NCBI RefSeq assembly: GCF_041020765.1
Contig: NZ_JBEUEJ010000008.1
Reading direction: 5' to 3' (one strand)
Source: Kineococcus terrestris
GTDB taxonomy: Bacteria; Actinomycetota; Actinomycetes; Actinomycetales; Kineococcaceae
Length of the DNA: 64,000 bases
Part shown: positions 1-8,250 of the stretch, one piece after another
Layout of the letters: each line of letters starts with the position of its first letter
Position numbering within the stretch: position 1 is the first letter of the stretch
Made by a program: the position numbers and the translations under genes
Notes under the pieces: model-generated
What the model was told of the DNA's origin: nothing
Databases searched by the model: none
The model's input: the letters and a program-made list of their open reading frames with translations, nothing else

Positions 1-158
1 AGAGCGGCACCTGTACCTCCTGGCGTGCGCACGGTGAGGGTTCGAGGATAGGTCCCCGCGGGTGGGGGCGAAACTCGACTGGTCCATGGTCCCCCACCGC
101 GTCCGCGTCCGGGGTCCGAACGCGTCGGTCGACGACCCGACGGCCCAACGCCCGGCCC
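1..158. other. Noncoding flank downstream of dinB
   Basis: No gene is supported here. It lies past the dinB stop codon at 159-161. I see no convincing hairpin, tRNA or conserved promoter. Confidence 0.4.
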
Positions 159-1451
159 CTACCAGGTGGTTCCCGCGGGCCCGTCGCCGGGTGCTCCGGC
201 CGCGTCCGGCCCTCCCGCCGCCCCCGTCCCGCCGGGCGGGCCGAGCAGGGTGGCGGGGCGCACCGCCCCGTCGCCGAACCGGGCCCCGGCGCGGTCGACC
301 GCCCCGTCGGCCTCGCGCCACCCGCGCTCGCGCTCGCCCAGCGCCAGCTGGTGCGGCTGACCGGCCGAGCGGGCCAGCCCCTCCAGGCGGACCCCGACCA
401 GCCGCACCCGCGCGCGCTGCAGGCCGAGGGCGTCGAAGAGGTCGCGGGCGGTGGCGTGCACCTCGCGGGTGACGTCGGTGCGCTCGGCCAGCGTGCGCGA
501 GCGGGTGATCGTGCTGAAGTCGGCGAAGCGCACCTTCAGCACGACGGTGCGCCCCGCCAGGCCGGCCGCGCGCGCCCGCGCCGCGGTCCGCTCGGCCAGC
601 CGCAGCAGCTCCCGGTGCACGAGGCGGGGGTCGTCCACGTCGCGGGTGAAGGTGCGCTCGGCGCCGACGCTGCGCTCGGGGGCGGTCGCGACCACCCGCC
701 GCTCGTCGCGCCCCCACGACAGGGCGTGCAGCCGGCGCCCGGTGCCCTCGCCCAGCGCGCGCACCAGCGTGGCGACGGGCGTGTGCGCGACGTCGGCCAC
801 CGTGCGCAGCCCCAGCCGCAGCAGGACCTCCTCGGTGCGCTCGCCCACCCCCCACAGCGCCCCCACCGGCAGGGCGTGCAGGAAGGCCACCGTCCGCGCG
901 CGCGGCACCACGAGCAGGCCGTCGGGCTTGGCCGCCGCCGAGGCCAGCTTCGCGACGAACGGCGCCGGGGCCACCCCCACCGAGCAGGTGATGCCCTGCT
1001 CGTCGGCGATCCGGTCGCGCAGCAGCCGCGCGATCCGGGCGGGACCGCCCAGCCGGCGCACGGCGCCCGCGACGTCGAGGAACGCCTCGTCCAGGCCCAG
1101 CGGCTCCACCACCGGGGTGACCGAGCGGAAGACCTCCACCACCCCGGCCGAGACGCGCGCGTAGTCGGCGTGGTGGGGGGTCAGCACCGTGGCCTCCGGG
1201 CACAGCCGGCGGGCGCGGCTGACCGGCATCGCCGCGTGCACGCCGCGGCGGCGCGCCTCGTACGTGGCCGACAGCACCACCCCGCGCGCCCCGCCGCCCA
1301 CCACGACCGGGGTGCCGGCGAGGTCGGGCCGGCGCAGCAGCTCCACGGACGCGTAGAAGGCGTCCATGTCGACGTGCAGCACCGTGCACCCGGTGTCGTC
1401 GGCGTCCGCACCGCCCCAGCCGCCCGGGCGGGGCGGGTGGCGCCGGCTCAC
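159..1451 (-). CDS. dinB: DNA polymerase IV (Y-family translesion polymerase)
   Basis: Predicted 430-residue Y-family polymerase that copies past DNA lesions at the replication fork. The N-terminal catalytic motif VDMDAFYASVE and the second acidic motif LDEAFLDV are both intact, so this is an active DinB rather than a catalytically dead ImuB. Palm, finger and little-finger regions follow. QLAL near residue 370 could be the sliding-clamp peptide, and the last 50 residues are low-complexity Gly/Ala/Pro. The GTG start at 1451 has no visible ribosome-binding site and lies two bases from a 9-bp tandem repeat, so the start is uncertain; a GTG at VLHVDMD is an alternative. It is the last gene of the minus-strand damage block, after the methyltransferase gene. 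Confidence 0.93.
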   Translation of the reverse strand: MSRRHPPRPGGWGGADADDTGCTVLHVDMDAFYASVELLRRPDLAGTPVVVGGGARGVVLSATYEARRRGVHAAMPVSRARRLCPEATVLTPHHADYARVSAGVVEVFRSVTPVVEPLGLDEAFLDVAGAVRRLGGPARIARLLRDRIADEQGITCSVGVAPAPFVAKLASAAAKPDGLLVVPRARTVAFLHALPVGALWGVGERTEEVLLRLGLRTVADVAHTPVATLVRALGEGTGRRLHALSWGRDERRVVATAPERSVGAERTFTRDVDDPRLVHRELLRLAERTAARARAAGLAGRTVVLKVRFADFSTITRSRTLAERTDVTREVHATARDLFDALGLQRARVRLVGVRLEGLARSAGQPHQLALGERERGWREADGAVDRAGARFGDGAVRPATLLGPPGGTGAAGGPDAAGAPGDGPAGTTW

Positions 1452-1453
1452 GC

Positions 1454-1525
1454 CGGACCGCCCGGACCGCCCGGACCGCCCGGACCGCCCGGACCGCCCG
1501 GACCGCCCGGACCGCCCGGACCGCT
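1454..1525. repeat. Eight-copy 9-bp tandem repeat before dinB
   Basis: Eight head-to-tail copies of CGGACCGCC (plus strand); the last copy differs at its final base. The array fills most of the gap between the methyltransferase stop and the dinB GTG and ends two bases from that start codon. Confidence 0.95.
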
Positions 1526-1571
1526 CGCGCCGTCCGCACCACCCGCGCCCCGCGCGGCGCGGGCGGGGGGA

Positions 1572-2318
1572 TCAGCCCCGCACGGCGTGCAGGTGCAGGT
1601 GCCCGGCCAGCGGCAGCAGCTCCGGCGAGCGCGAGGCCGCCGACTCCAGCGCGCGCAGCAGGGCGAGCTCGGCGTCGGACCCGGCGCTCGCCGGGGGCAC
1701 CACGTCGGCGAAGGTGCGGGTGCCCTCGACGTCGGTGACGGTGAACCCGGCCCGCTCGGCCAGCCCGGTGGCCGAGGCGCGGTCGAAGCGGCGGCGCAGG
1801 GGGTCGGTGGCGCTCCAGCGGTGCGCCTCGTCGGACAGGGCGTGCAGCGCCTGCTCCAGGCGGCCGGCCAGGGCGCGGGAGAGCACCGTCGCGGGCCACT
1901 GCGCCACCAGCAGGCTGAGCCGGCCGCCCGGGCGCAGGACGTCGTGGGCCGCGCGCAGCGCGGCGAGCGGGTCGTCGACCACCTCGAGCACGCCGTGGCA
2001 CAGGAGCAGGTCCGCGCTGCCCGCCGGCAGCAGCGACGCCAGGTCGGCCGCGTCGCCCTGCACCGAGCGCACCCGGCCGGCGAGCCCGGCCTCCACCGTG
2101 CGCCGCTCGAGCGCGGCGAGCGCGTCGGGGCTGGGGTCGACCACCACGACGTCGTGCCCCAGGCCGGCCACCCGCACGGCCAGGCCGCCGGTGCCGCCGC
2201 CCAGGTCCACCACGGCCCGCGACCCGCCGTCCGGGGCGGGCGGCAGGTCGGCGAGGAGTCGCTGCACGCCCTCCCAGAGGACCGTCGACGTCCGGGGGCG
2301 GCCCCGCTCCTTCGCCAC
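1572..2318 (-). CDS. Class I SAM-dependent methyltransferase
   Basis: 248-residue protein with a Rossmann methyltransferase fold. The SAM-binding glycine motif VVDLGGGTGG lies near residue 33, followed by the acidic strand end VVVDPS and LLCHGVLEVVDDP, which matches the motif IV region. The substrate is not evident. The GTG at 2318 is chosen because GGAGGA sits four bases upstream; the reading frame stays open further upstream, but that part is low-complexity. It lies between dnaE2 and dinB on the same strand. A TAGGGT -10 element at 2377-2382 suggests it has its own promoter. Methyltransferases of this type often neighbour dinB in actinobacteria, from memory. Confidence 0.82.
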   Translation of the reverse strand: MAKERGRPRTSTVLWEGVQRLLADLPPAPDGGSRAVVDLGGGTGGLAVRVAGLGHDVVVVDPSPDALAALERRTVEAGLAGRVRSVQGDAADLASLLPAGSADLLLCHGVLEVVDDPLAALRAAHDVLRPGGRLSLLVAQWPATVLSRALAGRLEQALHALSDEAHRWSATDPLRRRFDRASATGLAERAGFTVTDVEGTRTFADVVPPASAGSDAELALLRALESAASRSPELLPLAGHLHLHAVRG

Positions 2319-2376
2319 GCGCTCCTCCAGGTGGTCCTCGTGCGGCGCGCGCCGGCCCGGCGCGCGTCCGCGCCCC

Positions 2377-2382
2377 ACCCTA
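2377..2382 (-). promoter_or_regulatory. -10 element (TAGGGT) for the methyltransferase gene
   Basis: TAGGGT on the minus strand, about 60 bases upstream of the GTG at 2318, in the gap after dnaE2. It fits the actinobacterial TAnnnT consensus. No clear -35 is visible. Confidence 0.45.
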
Positions 2383-2457
2383 GACACGGCACCGGGCCGC
2401 GGTGCGGGACCTCCCGCGGCGCGGGAGGGGTGCCCGGGCGCGCGGGGACGGCGGCGG

Positions 2458-5400
2458 TCACCACCCCGAGCTGCCGGGGCTGGAGCTCCACAGCCTGCGG
2501 GGGGCGCCCGCCCGCCGGGCCCGTCCGGGGTCCACCGGGTCCACCGGGTCCACCAGGTCCCCGGGCTCGGGGCCGGGCGGCAGATCCGGCGCCGGACCGG
2601 GCGCAGGAGCGGCGGCCAGGGCGCGACCGCCGCGGGGGGCCGCGCCGGCAGGGCGGACGTCCGCGTAGGGCGACTGGCGGAAACCGCTGGCGTGCACCAG
2701 CACCCGCCGCCGGCCCGCCACCCGTCCGCGGTCGGGAACGCCGGGCCCATCGGGAACGCCGGGCCCGTCGAGGACGCCGGGCCCGGCGGGGACGCCGGGA
2801 AGGCCGGGCTCTGCGGCCGGTCGCGCGCCGGCGCGCGGCAGGGGCGGGCGCGCCGCCACGGGCCGGCTGGAGCGGCTCGCGGCCGCCCCGGCGACCGCCG
2901 CCGCGGAGCGGAACCCCGGGTCCGAGGCGGCGGCGATCAGCCCGCGGACGGCCGCCTCCCCGCCGGCGGTCCACGCCTCCCACAGCGCGGGCAGCTCCCA
3001 CGCCCCCGTGGCCCGCAGCGAGACGCCGCGCGGGCCGGTGCGGCGCAGGACGCCCCGCACGAGGAGCAGCCAGGAGTGGAACACCGTCGCGGCGTACGGG
3101 CCCTGGGCGTCCTCGAAGAACGTGGCGTCCAGCGGGCCCGTGGAGTCGTCCAGCGTCAGGAACACCACGCGACGCCCCGAGCGCACGGGCGGTGTCTGGG
3201 TGGCGACCTTGACCCCGGCGACCAGGAGCTCGGCCGAGCTGCGGCGGCGCCGCAGGTCCCGGGCCGCCGTCACGCCCAGCGCCCGCAGCAGCGGGCCGTA
3301 CGGCTGCACGACGTGCGCGCTGACGTCCAGGCCGAGGACGTCAAGCTCGGCGCGCACCCGCTCGGCGGCCGACACCTCCGGCAGCCCGGACGGCACCAGC
3401 CGCTCCGGGGCGTCCCCCAGGTCCAGGGCCAGCTGGGCGCCGCGGTCCGCCTCGCCCGGGCGGCGCGGCGCCCGCGAGCGCGCCGCGGCGGCGGCCCGCA
3501 CGTCCCCCGCCGCGCCCGCCGCGCCCGCCGTGCCCGTCGCGCCCGCGGGCTCGGGGAGCGGGCGGCGCGGGGCGGGGGCGCCGCGGCGGCCGGCGCCCGG
3601 CCGGGCGCGGGCGGACCGGTCGAGCTCGGCGACCTGCAGCAGCAGGTCGCGGTGCGTGGTGCGCCCGCGGCGGGGCACCGGGTCGCCGTCCGGGCCGGCG
3701 GGGCGCAGACCGTGCACGGCGTCCAGCGCGCCGGCCAGCACCAGCCGCTCGGCGACCGGCCGCGACGGGCGCGCCCGCTGCCACAGGTCGGCCAGCGACC
3801 GGTACGGCTGCCCCGCGACGATCCGGGCCACCTCGGCCGCGGAGATCCCCCGGACCTCCGTCAGCGGCAGGCGCAGGCCGTACCCGGTGCCGTCGGCGAC
3901 GCCGTCGCCCAGCCCGTCGGGGTCGCGCACCGGCGCACCGCCCGACCACGGCGCGGGCAGCGCCGGGCCACCGGGACCCGGCCCGCCCGCGGACGGGCCG
4001 CCGGGCGGGCCGTCGGGCAGGCGCTCGACCCGGTAGACGTCGTCGGAGCGGTCGACGTCCGGGCCCAGGACGGCGACGCCGAGGTGGCGGGCGTCGTCCA
4101 GCAGCAGCCGCTTGGGGTACATGCCCGGGTCGTGGGTGAGCACGCCCGCCAGGAACGCCGCCGGGTGGTGCGCCTTCAGCCACGCCGACTGGTACGTCGG
4201 CAGCGCGAACGCGGCCGCGTGCGCCTTGCAGAACCCGAAGGAGGCGAACGCCGTCAGCACCTCCCACACCGCGTCCACCGCCGCCGGCGGGTACCCGCGC
4301 TCGAGGGCGCGGCGCCGGAACTGCGGTTCCAGCTCCCGCTGGCCGGTGCGGGTGCCCAGGTGGCGCCGGTACTCGTCGGCGGCCGCGAGGCCGTGCCCGG
4401 TGGTCGCCTCGAGGATCCGGACGACCTGCTCGTGGAAGACCACGACCCCGCACGTCTCCTCCAGCACGGGCCGCAGCCGCTCGTCGGGGTAGCGCGGCGC
4501 CTCCCACCCCTGCCGGGCGCGCAGGAACGGCGTCACCATGTCCGACTTCACCGGCCCCGGCCGGAACAGGGAGATGTCGACGACGAGGTCGGCGAAGGTG
4601 GTGGGGGCGAACTTGCCGACCAGCTCGCGCTGGCCGGGCGACTCGACCTGGAAGCAGCCCAGCGTCCGGGTCGAGCGCACCAGCCGGAAGGTCGCCGGGT
4701 CGTCCAGGGGGACCTGCGCGCGGTCGTCGAGGTCGACGTCGACGCCGTCCACGCGGGCGACCTCCCGCACGGCGTGGGCCATCGCCGACTGCATCCGGAT
4801 GCCGAGCACGTCGAGCTTGAGCAGCCCGAGGTCCTCGACGTCGTCCTTGTCGAACTGGCTGACGGGGAACCCCTTCCAGCTCGCCTCGACCGGGGTGCGC
4901 CGCAGCAGCCCGGTGCCGGACAGGACGACGCCGCAGGGGTGCAGGGCGAGGTGGCGGGGCAGGCCGTCGAGGCGCTCGACGAGGTCGAAGAACGCGTCCA
5001 GGCGCTCCTCGCCCAGACCGCTGCGGCGCAGCTCGGGCAGGTCGGCGACGGCGGCGCGCGCGTCGCGGGCCCGCACGTGCGGGAACGCCGTCGCGATGGC
5101 GGCCACCTCCGCCGGCGGCATCCCGAGGGCGGCGCCGACGTCGCGCACGGCGTGCCGGACGCGGTAGGTGTCCATCATCGACACGCACGTCACCCGCCGG
5201 GCGCCGAAGCGGTCGAGCACCGCCCCGTAGACCTCCTCGCGGCGGGCGGACTCGACGTCGAGGTCGATGTCGGGCAGCTGCCCGCGCAGGGGGTTGAGGA
5301 ACCGCTCCATGAGCAGGCCGTGCTCCAGCGGGTCGACGCCGGAGATCCCCAGCAGGTGGTTGACCAGGCTGCCCGCCCCCGAGCCGCGGGCGGCGACCCG

Positions 5401-6696
5401 CACCCCGAGCCCGCGCACCAGGTCGCACACGTCGGCCACGGTGAGGAAGTAGGCGGCGAAACCCGTCGCGGCCACGGTGCTCAGCTCCTCCTCCAGGCGC
5501 CGGCGCACCCGCTCCTCCCGGGCGGCTCCCGCCCCGGGGTAGCAGCGGCCGACGCCCGCCTCGCAGCGCGCGCGCAGCACGGCGGCGGGGTCCTCGCCCG
5601 GCGCCAGCCGCAGGGCCTCGCGGTCGGGCAGGTGGTGCTCGCCGATCCCGAGGTCGGCGCGCGGGTCCAGGCGCGCGCGCTCCGCGAGCGCCCGGGTCGC
5701 GGTGAGCAGCTCGCGGGCCAGCCCGTCCCCGCCGCCGGCGGCGCGGGCGACGTCGGCCGCGGTGCGGGCCATGTCCGCCGCGGGCAGCAGGTGCTCCTGG
5801 GCGGTGGTGCGGTCCACGTGCCGGGTGTCCAGGGGCACGAGCCGGCGCACCGCGTCGAGCAGGTCGGCGGTGGGTGCCTCGCGCGCGGTGGCGCAGCGGG
5901 CCGCGGCGGTCAGGACCGCGGGGACACCGGCCTCGCGGGCCAGCAGCAGGGTCCGCGCGGCCTGGTCGAGGGCGCCGGGGGTGCCCGGCCGGGCGTGGTG
6001 GTGGACGACCTCCACGTGCAGGCTGCCCGGCGGCAGCAGCCGCGCCCACCGGTGCAGGTGCTCGCGGGCGAGGTCGTCGCGGTGGGCGAGCACCGCCCGC
6101 CCCACCGGTGAGGACGGCCCGAGCAGGACCGCCAGGGCCGCGCCCCCGCCGGGGGCGTGCGCGTGGGCGGCGACCAGCTCGGGCGGGGCGGTCGGGCGGC
6201 CGCGCTCGGCGCCCAGGTGGGCGGCGCTGACCAGCTCGCACAGGGCGCCCCAGCCGTTCCCGGCGCCGGCGTCGCCCAGGGCCAGGACCGTCGCGCGGGG
6301 CAGCCGCGGGTCGACCGCCCGACCGCCGCGGGCCGGTGTCCGCCGGCCCGTCCCCGGCGCGCCGGCCGCGGGCGCCCCGGCGGGCCGCGCACCGGGGGGA
6401 CCGGCGGAGGAGCCCCTGCAGGACCCGGTGGCCAGGTCGACGCCAAGGACCGGGGCCAGGCCGGCGTCCTGGCAGGCGCGGACGAACTTCACCGCCCCGT
6501 ACAGGCCGTCGCGGTCGGTCAGCGCCAGGGAGTCCATCCCGAGCGCGGCGGCCCGCTCGACCAGGGCCGCGGGGGTGGAGGTGCCGTGGCGCAGCGAGTA
6601 CCCGGAGGCGACGTGCAGGTGGGTGAACGGCGGTGCGGGCCGGGCGGGGACGGCGGCGGTGCGGGTGGTGCGGGGGGTGGGGACGGGGTGGTGCAT
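2458..6696 (-). CDS. dnaE2: Error-prone DNA polymerase III alpha subunit
   Basis: 1412-residue C-family polymerase of the DnaE2/ImuC type, which performs damage-induced mutagenic synthesis. An N-terminal PHP domain starts at FTHLHVASGYS. The polymerase core includes the palm acidic motif LPDIDLDVES and GFCKAHAAAFAL. The C-terminal OB-fold region ends in the DnaE2-type tail SSPGSSGW. DnaE2 proteins are usually about 1050-1150 residues; the extra length is Pro/Ala/Gly-rich inserts near residues 100-130 and 1040-1110 and a repetitive linker near 1330. The ATG at 6696 is preferred over the GTG at 6714 because AGAGGA lies just upstream of it. No imuA or imuB gene is nearby; dinB is the Y-family partner in this block. 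Confidence 0.93.
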   Translation of the reverse strand: MHHPVPTPRTTRTAAVPARPAPPFTHLHVASGYSLRHGTSTPAALVERAAALGMDSLALTDRDGLYGAVKFVRACQDAGLAPVLGVDLATGSCRGSSAGPPGARPAGAPAAGAPGTGRRTPARGGRAVDPRLPRATVLALGDAGAGNGWGALCELVSAAHLGAERGRPTAPPELVAAHAHAPGGGAALAVLLGPSSPVGRAVLAHRDDLAREHLHRWARLLPPGSLHVEVVHHHARPGTPGALDQAARTLLLAREAGVPAVLTAAARCATAREAPTADLLDAVRRLVPLDTRHVDRTTAQEHLLPAADMARTAADVARAAGGGDGLARELLTATRALAERARLDPRADLGIGEHHLPDREALRLAPGEDPAAVLRARCEAGVGRCYPGAGAAREERVRRRLEEELSTVAATGFAAYFLTVADVCDLVRGLGVRVAARGSGAGSLVNHLLGISGVDPLEHGLLMERFLNPLRGQLPDIDLDVESARREEVYGAVLDRFGARRVTCVSMMDTYRVRHAVRDVGAALGMPPAEVAAIATAFPHVRARDARAAVADLPELRRSGLGEERLDAFFDLVERLDGLPRHLALHPCGVVLSGTGLLRRTPVEASWKGFPVSQFDKDDVEDLGLLKLDVLGIRMQSAMAHAVREVARVDGVDVDLDDRAQVPLDDPATFRLVRSTRTLGCFQVESPGQRELVGKFAPTTFADLVVDISLFRPGPVKSDMVTPFLRARQGWEAPRYPDERLRPVLEETCGVVVFHEQVVRILEATTGHGLAAADEYRRHLGTRTGQRELEPQFRRRALERGYPPAAVDAVWEVLTAFASFGFCKAHAAAFALPTYQSAWLKAHHPAAFLAGVLTHDPGMYPKRLLLDDARHLGVAVLGPDVDRSDDVYRVERLPDGPPGGPSAGGPGPGGPALPAPWSGGAPVRDPDGLGDGVADGTGYGLRLPLTEVRGISAAEVARIVAGQPYRSLADLWQRARPSRPVAERLVLAGALDAVHGLRPAGPDGDPVPRRGRTTHRDLLLQVAELDRSARARPGAGRRGAPAPRRPLPEPAGATGTAGAAGAAGDVRAAAAARSRAPRRPGEADRGAQLALDLGDAPERLVPSGLPEVSAAERVRAELDVLGLDVSAHVVQPYGPLLRALGVTAARDLRRRRSSAELLVAGVKVATQTPPVRSGRRVVFLTLDDSTGPLDATFFEDAQGPYAATVFHSWLLLVRGVLRRTGPRGVSLRATGAWELPALWEAWTAGGEAAVRGLIAAASDPGFRSAAAVAGAAASRSSRPVAARPPLPRAGARPAAEPGLPGVPAGPGVLDGPGVPDGPGVPDRGRVAGRRRVLVHASGFRQSPYADVRPAGAAPRGGRALAAAPAPGPAPDLPPGPEPGDLVDPVDPVDPGRARRAGAPRRLWSSSPGSSGW
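2529..2555. repeat. 9-bp tandem repeat inside the dnaE2 3' end
   Basis: Three copies of GGTCCACCG (last base differs), encoding repeated Val-Asp-Pro near the DnaE2 C-terminus. About 200 bp further into the gene (roughly 2733-2800) a second degenerate array of 15-18-bp units encodes GPGVPD-like repeats. Confidence 0.8.
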
Positions 6697-6791
6697 CGGG
6701 TCCTCTGCGGTCACGCCCGCGGGGAAGGACGGAGCAGCGGTGGTTCGTGGTGCGGGTGCCGGCGGTGCGCCGGTGGTGCGGGTGCCGGCGC

Positions 6792-7331
6792 TCAGCCCGC
6801 CAGCGGGTGCGTGCGCGAGAGCCCGAGGACGTCCTCGACCGCGTGGTGGAACGCCTCCGCCGCCGCGAGCAGGGCGTCGGCGGCCGCGGCGTCGACCACC
6901 CCGGTGCGACCGGCCTCGACCGCGGCGCGCCGCCCGGCGCTGGCGGTGAACTCGGCGGCCCAGACGGTCAGCTCGGGCGCCAGCTGCGGCAGGACCTCCC
7001 AGACGCTGCGCGGGCCGCCGCGGCGCCGGCGGGGCGCGGCCGCGGCCCGCCCGGCCGCGGTGCCGGTCCGGCGGGCGGGCGCCGCGGGGACGGGCCCGGG
7101 GTGGACTGCCAGGACGGCCGCGCCGGCGCGCAGGGCCGCGAGGTGGGCGTGCACGTAGCGCTCGGCGGGGTCCTCGGCGCGGAAGGCGGCGAGCAGCTCG
7201 CGCTCGGAGCGGTCGAGCAGGTCGAGAGCGGCGGTCGTGAGGGGCCGGGGGCCCGGCTCCGGCGCGTCCGGCGGCGCGCCGTACCGCGCGGTGGCGCGCG
7301 GGCCCCGCGAGGTGTCGGCCGCGGTGGTCAT
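6792..7331 (-). CDS. SAV_6107-type HEPN domain protein
   Basis: 179-residue protein resembling the actinobacterial SAV_6107 HEPN family, usually found next to dnaE2 or dinB. The all-helical core begins near LTTAALDLLDRSERELL and includes AERYVHAHLAALRAGAAVLA, followed by a basic Ala/Arg-rich linker and a C-terminal helical section ending DVLGLSRTHPLAG. The ATG at 7331 has an excellent GGAGGAGG three bases upstream. HEPN domains can be RNases or binding modules; no function is established for this family, so its role in the damage response is inferred from position only. Confidence 0.82.
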   Translation of the reverse strand: MTTAADTSRGPRATARYGAPPDAPEPGPRPLTTAALDLLDRSERELLAAFRAEDPAERYVHAHLAALRAGAAVLAVHPGPVPAAPARRTGTAAGRAAAAPRRRRGGPRSVWEVLPQLAPELTVWAAEFTASAGRRAAVEAGRTGVVDAAAADALLAAAEAFHHAVEDVLGLSRTHPLAG

Positions 7332-7398
7332 GGTCCTCCTCCCGCGCCGGCCGAGCCGGCGCCTGCGTGCTGTCGTCCCACCCGTCGTGCTGGTGCTG

Positions 7399-7420
7399 CG
7401 GTGCTGGAGCGGTGCTGGAG
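7399..7420. repeat. 11-bp tandem repeat between DUF6504 and HEPN genes
   Basis: Two exact copies of CGGTGCTGGAG followed by a partial third. It lies in the 158-bp gap upstream of the HEPN gene. Confidence 0.7.
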
Positions 7421-7489
7421 CGGTGCTGCTGCTGCAGCGCTGGAGGTGCGTGGCGCGGGGTGCGCAGGGTGCGCGGGACCGGTGCGCGG

Positions 7490-7951
7490 TCAGTCCGCGA
7501 CGCGCAGCAGGACCCACTCGTCGTCCCCGGCGGTCCTGTCCCCGGTGGTCCCGTCCCCGGCGCCAGGACCAGGGGTACCAGCCGCCTCCGACACGAGCTC
7601 CCGTCCGCGGCCGCCGCCGTCCGCGGCGGCCGTGCCGGGGGCGGCGCGGCGGGCGAGGTCGTAGACGCCGACGGCGGAGACCCGGCCGACCCCCGCCTCG
7701 ACCCGCCACACCTCGCGCTCGAGGTCGCCGACCTCCAGGACGGACCCCGCGCGCGCCGGCGCGGTGAGCGGCTCGTCCCCGTGGACGGCGGCGACGGCGG
7801 GCTGCTCCCACCAGGCCAGGCGCTCGCGCCAGTGCGAGAGCACGGAGCGCACGACGTACAGGCGGCCGCGCCAGACGAACTGCACCGGAGCGGCCTCGTC
7901 GTCGCCGATCGCGCCGGAGCGGACGTGCACGGTGTCGCAGAACCGTCTCAC
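7490..7951 (-). CDS. DUF6504 family protein
   Basis: 153-residue protein matching the DUF6504 pattern found beside dinB/dnaE2 in actinobacteria: VQFVWRGRLYVVRSVLSHW, a Trp-rich stretch (LAWWEQPA), then EVWRVEA and GVYDLARR, and a C-terminal strand WVLLRVA. A Gly/Asp-rich insert of about 50 residues separates the last two parts. Biochemical function is unknown. The GTG at 7951 has GGAGGGGAGG eight bases upstream, which decides the start. It is the first gene after the LexA box at 8100-8119 and so probably the promoter-proximal gene of the SOS block. Confidence 0.85.
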   Translation of the reverse strand: MRRFCDTVHVRSGAIGDDEAAPVQFVWRGRLYVVRSVLSHWRERLAWWEQPAVAAVHGDEPLTAPARAGSVLEVGDLEREVWRVEAGVGRVSAVGVYDLARRAAPGTAAADGGGRGRELVSEAAGTPGPGAGDGTTGDRTAGDDEWVLLRVAD

Positions 7952-8099
7952 CGGACCTGCCTCCCCTCCTCGAGCCGGCACCGCCGGAGGGCTCCGGCGG
8001 TGGGCGAGCCGGGGGAAGACGGCTCCACGACGCACCCGGCGGGCGGACGGGCGGGAGCTTCCCCTCTCCCGTCCACCCGCACCGCCGGGCGGCCGCGGC

Positions 8100-8119
8100 G
8101 TTCGAACACCTGTTCGAAC
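8100..8119 (-). promoter_or_regulatory. LexA-binding SOS box
   Basis: The sequence is GTTCGAAC, ACCT, GTTCGAAC. Its core TCGAAC-N4-GTTCGA matches the actinobacterial SOS box exactly, including the flanking purine and pyrimidine. It lies about 150 bp upstream of the DUF6504 start and 118 bp from the YbaK-like gene on the other strand. Control of the minus-strand damage genes is the likely role. Confidence 0.9.
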
Positions 8120-8236
8120 TGTGATCGACGGTACACCACGGCGCCCCGGCCGCGTCAACGGGGAGCGGCGCCCCTGTGGACGCCGGGACCGTGGCCGCAG
8201 GACCCGCTCCGCCGCGCTCCGGAGCCCCGCGCGGCC

Positions 8237-8242
8237 TACGGT
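8237..8242 (+). promoter_or_regulatory. -10 element (TACGGT), leaderless start of the YbaK-like gene
   Basis: TACGGT ends eight bases before the ATG at 8251, so transcription would begin at or next to the start codon. Confidence 0.6.
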
Positions 8243-8250
8243 GCAGGGGC

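Noticed and set aside
30..70. GGTTCGAGG-like string resembling a tRNA T-arm
   Set aside because: No acceptor stem, anticodon arm or D-arm can be built around it.
1454..1525. Possible CRISPR-like array
   Set aside because: Units are 9 bp without spacers, and no cas genes are present.
1448..3001. Minus-strand frame ending in collagen-like Gly-Gly-Pro repeats
   Set aside because: It is the 9-bp repeat read in a frame that overlaps the methyltransferase and dnaE2 genes; no supported start or domain.
351..6111. Very long plus-strand open frames (over 950 and 1500 codons) across dinB and dnaE2
   Set aside because: They are antisense shadows of clear minus-strand genes; composition is Arg/Pro/Gly-rich without motifs, as expected in very GC-rich DNA.
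8164..8250. LexA control of the YbaK-like gene on the plus strand
   Set aside because: The SOS box is over 100 bp upstream of its own leaderless promoter; regulation of the minus-strand block is the simpler reading.
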